Below, in pieces: positions 6,505 through 8,098 of a stretch of DNA of 8,098 nt. The translations under genes were made by a program, and so were the position numbers. Under the pieces are notes generated by a model. It was not told where the DNA came from. It did no database searches and worked only from the letters and a program-made list of their open reading frames with translations. This DNA is from CAZIHO01 sp964538875 (GTDB taxonomy: Bacteria > Pseudomonadota > Gammaproteobacteria > Chromatiales > Chromatiaceae). Position 1 is the first letter of the stretch, and every line of letters begins with the position of its first letter. The stretch lies in contig CAZIHO010000136.1 in NCBI GenBank assembly GCA_964538875.1, positions 1 through 8,098 on the forward strand. Reading direction: 5' to 3'.

Positions 6505-6628
6505 GAGGGGCACTCCTCTGGCGGATGGTGATCGGAATCCGGGTCGCGCGCCCAGTCCCGCTTTATTGGCCTTCTCCCCCATCAATATAGCCGAGCAGCG
6601 ATGCCCGAGGGTGGTTCCCGCGCCCGTT
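6505..6628 (-). other. Spacer between transporter and FHA-GGDEF gene
   Basis: A spacer of 124 bases. On the minus strand TATATT (6584-6589) resembles a -10 box, but no good -35 lies at the proper distance. No clear terminator follows the transporter stop, so read-through from the transporter into the FHA gene is plausible. Confidence 0.35.
6512..6519 (-). promoter_or_regulatory. Shine-Dalgarno AGAGGAG deciding the start of the FHA-GGDEF gene
   Basis: On the minus strand AGAGGAGT precedes the ATG at 6504 with about 8 bases between the GGAG core and the start codon. It selects this ATG over upstream in-frame options such as the Met at about 6582, which would add a segment unlike any FHA N-terminus. 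Confidence 0.6.
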
Positions 6629-8011
6629 CTAGGCCGCGTCCGCCAACACCTCATCCAAGTCGGCGCGGTTCAGTCGCTCTTGATCTAGCTTGAGGTAGGC
6701 CACCGCCTCGTCCGGCACCACCACCGCCTCGGCTACGCCCGGCACCTGGCTCAGACGTTGCGCCAGCAGGCGCGCCTGGACCTCCGACAATGGCGCCAGC
6801 CGCGCCAATTCGGTGGTGAGATGGCGAGGCTTGGCCATGGGGAGCGCCACCAGCAACCAGACCAAGGCCACCAGGGCGCCGCCGAGAAATAGGCCGGACG
6901 GGCCCGCCTGCTGTTGCAACCAGCCTCCCAGCAGGCCGCCGACGAAGGCGCCCAGAAACTGGGAGGTGGAAAAGAACCCCATGGCGGTGCCCTTGGCGGC
7001 GGCGGGCGCCAGCTTGGACACCAGGGAGGGCAGGGACGCTTCCAGCAAATTGAACGCGGCAAAGTACAACACCAGCGCCAGCGCCATGCCCGGCAGGCTG
7101 GTTCCCGCTAAATACAAGGCCAGTTCCGCCAGCACCAACACGCTGATGGCGCCCAGCAACACCGGCTTCATCCGTTGACGCTTTTCGGCCAGGATGATGA
7201 AGGGCACCATCACCGCCACCGACACCAGCATCACCGGGAGATAGAGCAGCCAGTGGCGCTCGGTTTCTAACCCCAGTTGACGCAATTCCAGGGGAACGGC
7301 CAGGAACAGGGCGGTCATCAACAGGTGCATGGAGAACACGCCCAGGTCCAGGCGCAACAGCTCCCGGTTGCCCAGCACCGCCCGGAACTGGGCCGGCACC
7401 GCCTCGGTATCCCGGTGCACACCGGAATGGACCGGCTTGGGCACCAGGAAAATCACCACCAGCACGCCGCCCAGCGCCAGCAGGGTGACCAGCCAAAAAA
7501 TGCCGGGGACGCCGATCCAGTGGCCCAGCACCGGACCCAGCACCAGGGATAGGATGAAGGAGCCGCCGATGCTCATGCCGATGATGGCCATCACCCGGGT
7601 GCGGACTTCCTCCCGGGATAGATCCGCCGCCATGGCCATGACTGCGGCCGCTACTGCACCGCTGCCCTGGAGCGCCCGGCCCAGGATGATGCCCTGAATG
7701 CTGTCGGCGGTGGCGGCCACCGCGCTGCCCAGCGCGAAGATCAGCAGCCCGCCGATGATGACCGGCTTGCGGCCGATCCGGTCGGACAATAGCCCAAAAG
7801 GGATTTGCAGCAGCGCTTGGGTGAGGCCGTAGATGCCGATGGCTAACCCAATGTGCATGGGCGTCACGTTGGGCAACTCGCGGGCATAAATGGCGAACAC
7901 GGGCAGGATCAAGAACAAGCCCATCATGCGCAGGGCATAAATGCCCGCCAGGGATAGGGCGGCGCGGCGCTCCAGGGGAGTGAGACTCAAGGATGGGTTG
8001 GGGGACTGCAC
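6629..8011 (-). CDS. yajR: YajR-family major facilitator transporter with C-terminal YAM-like domain
   Basis: A 460-residue inner-membrane protein with about twelve hydrophobic segments (about 17-393), followed by a soluble domain of about 65 residues (395-460) with the length and pattern of the ferredoxin-like YAM domain of E. coli YajR (454 residues). Recalled similarity to E. coli YajR is strong: LRMMGLF (27-33), GIYGLTQ (59-65), QIPFGLLSDRIGRKP (69-83), GRALQGSGA (111-119), FNLLEASLPSL (320-330) and KGTAMGFFSTSQFLG (340-354). MFS motif A is at 73-83, with Asp77 and Arg78. The family is a proton-driven exporter class whose substrate is not settled. The start is GTG 8011. No good ribosome site is visible and the frame is open to the window edge, but the length before the first helix fits YajR. 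The first Met codons after it would cut into helix 1. Downstream on the same strand is the FHA-GGDEF gene; no functional link is evident. Confidence 0.92.
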   Translation of the reverse strand: MQSPNPSLSLTPLERRAALSLAGIYALRMMGLFLILPVFAIYARELPNVTPMHIGLAIGIYGLTQALLQIPFGLLSDRIGRKPVIIGGLLIFALGSAVAATADSIQGIILGRALQGSGAVAAAVMAMAADLSREEVRTRVMAIIGMSIGGSFILSLVLGPVLGHWIGVPGIFWLVTLLALGGVLVVIFLVPKPVHSGVHRDTEAVPAQFRAVLGNRELLRLDLGVFSMHLLMTALFLAVPLELRQLGLETERHWLLYLPVMLVSVAVMVPFIILAEKRQRMKPVLLGAISVLVLAELALYLAGTSLPGMALALVLYFAAFNLLEASLPSLVSKLAPAAAKGTAMGFFSTSQFLGAFVGGLLGGWLQQQAGPSGLFLGGALVALVWLLVALPMAKPRHLTTELARLAPLSEVQARLLAQRLSQVPGVAEAVVVPDEAVAYLKLDQERLNRADLDEVLADAA

Positions 8012-8098
8012 GGTGGTGGAACCAAAGGTGAGGTTTGGTAAAGGGGGGCTATCGTAGCAGAGGCGTTCACCTAAGGCAGCCTCGCCCAGGTGGGGGGC
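8012..8098. other. Upstream region of the transporter, no gene seen
   Basis: Only 87 bases before the window edge. On the minus strand TACGAT (8051-8056) matches a -10 box at four of six positions without a good -35. I see no start of a divergent gene and no LexA-type box. Confidence 0.3.

Noticed and set aside
6505..6654. 50-residue upstream extension of the FHA-GGDEF frame
   Set aside because: It runs into the transporter gene and has no ribosome site at its start. The ATG at 6504 has a good one.
6651..7496. 281-residue minus-strand frame within the transporter
   Set aside because: It is low-complexity Gly/Ala/Arg-rich, frame-shifted relative to the YajR-like protein, with no domain signature.

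Overview
The window is about 60% GC by eye, densely packed, and reads as Gammaproteobacterial chromosome from a draft or metagenome-derived assembly: it contains a 100-base run of N at 5514-5613. The lineage is inferred from a YajR-type transporter, a BarA-like hybrid kinase and a high density of GGDEF proteins. I cannot name a genus.

Left part (1-5194, + strand): a c-di-GMP and phosphorelay signalling cluster. It opens with the 3' part of a large hybrid histidine kinase (end of a GAF-like domain, HisKA, HATPase, two receivers, Hpt, helical tail). Overlapping its stop codon by 8 bases is a response regulator with a good receiver domain joined to a GGDEF domain that has lost its catalytic residues. 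After a 136-base gap with a hairpin comes a membrane-anchored diguanylate cyclase with an extracytoplasmic Cache-type sensor and an intact GGEEF motif plus inhibitory RxxD site. This last protein is the only enzyme here that looks able to make c-di-GMP.

Middle (5195-5619): no intact gene. It holds short repeats, a decayed fragment of an IS481-like transposase carrying the last catalytic Glu region, and the assembly gap directly after it.

Right part (5620-8011, - strand): a YajR-family major facilitator transporter with its C-terminal ferredoxin-like domain, followed by an FHA-GGDEF protein in which both domains have lost their signature ligand-binding residues. The last 87 bases, upstream of the transporter, contain no recognisable gene.

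Working model (inference): the kinase phosphorylates the receiver of the overlapping regulator, whose pseudo-GGDEF domain signals by protein contact rather than catalysis. The neighbouring Cache-GGDEF enzyme supplies c-di-GMP and could be a partner. The FHA-GGDEF protein is a second pseudo-enzyme across the gap. Two separately degenerated GGDEF proteins flanking one apparently active cyclase is the most interesting aspect; I see no clearly novel system beyond that.
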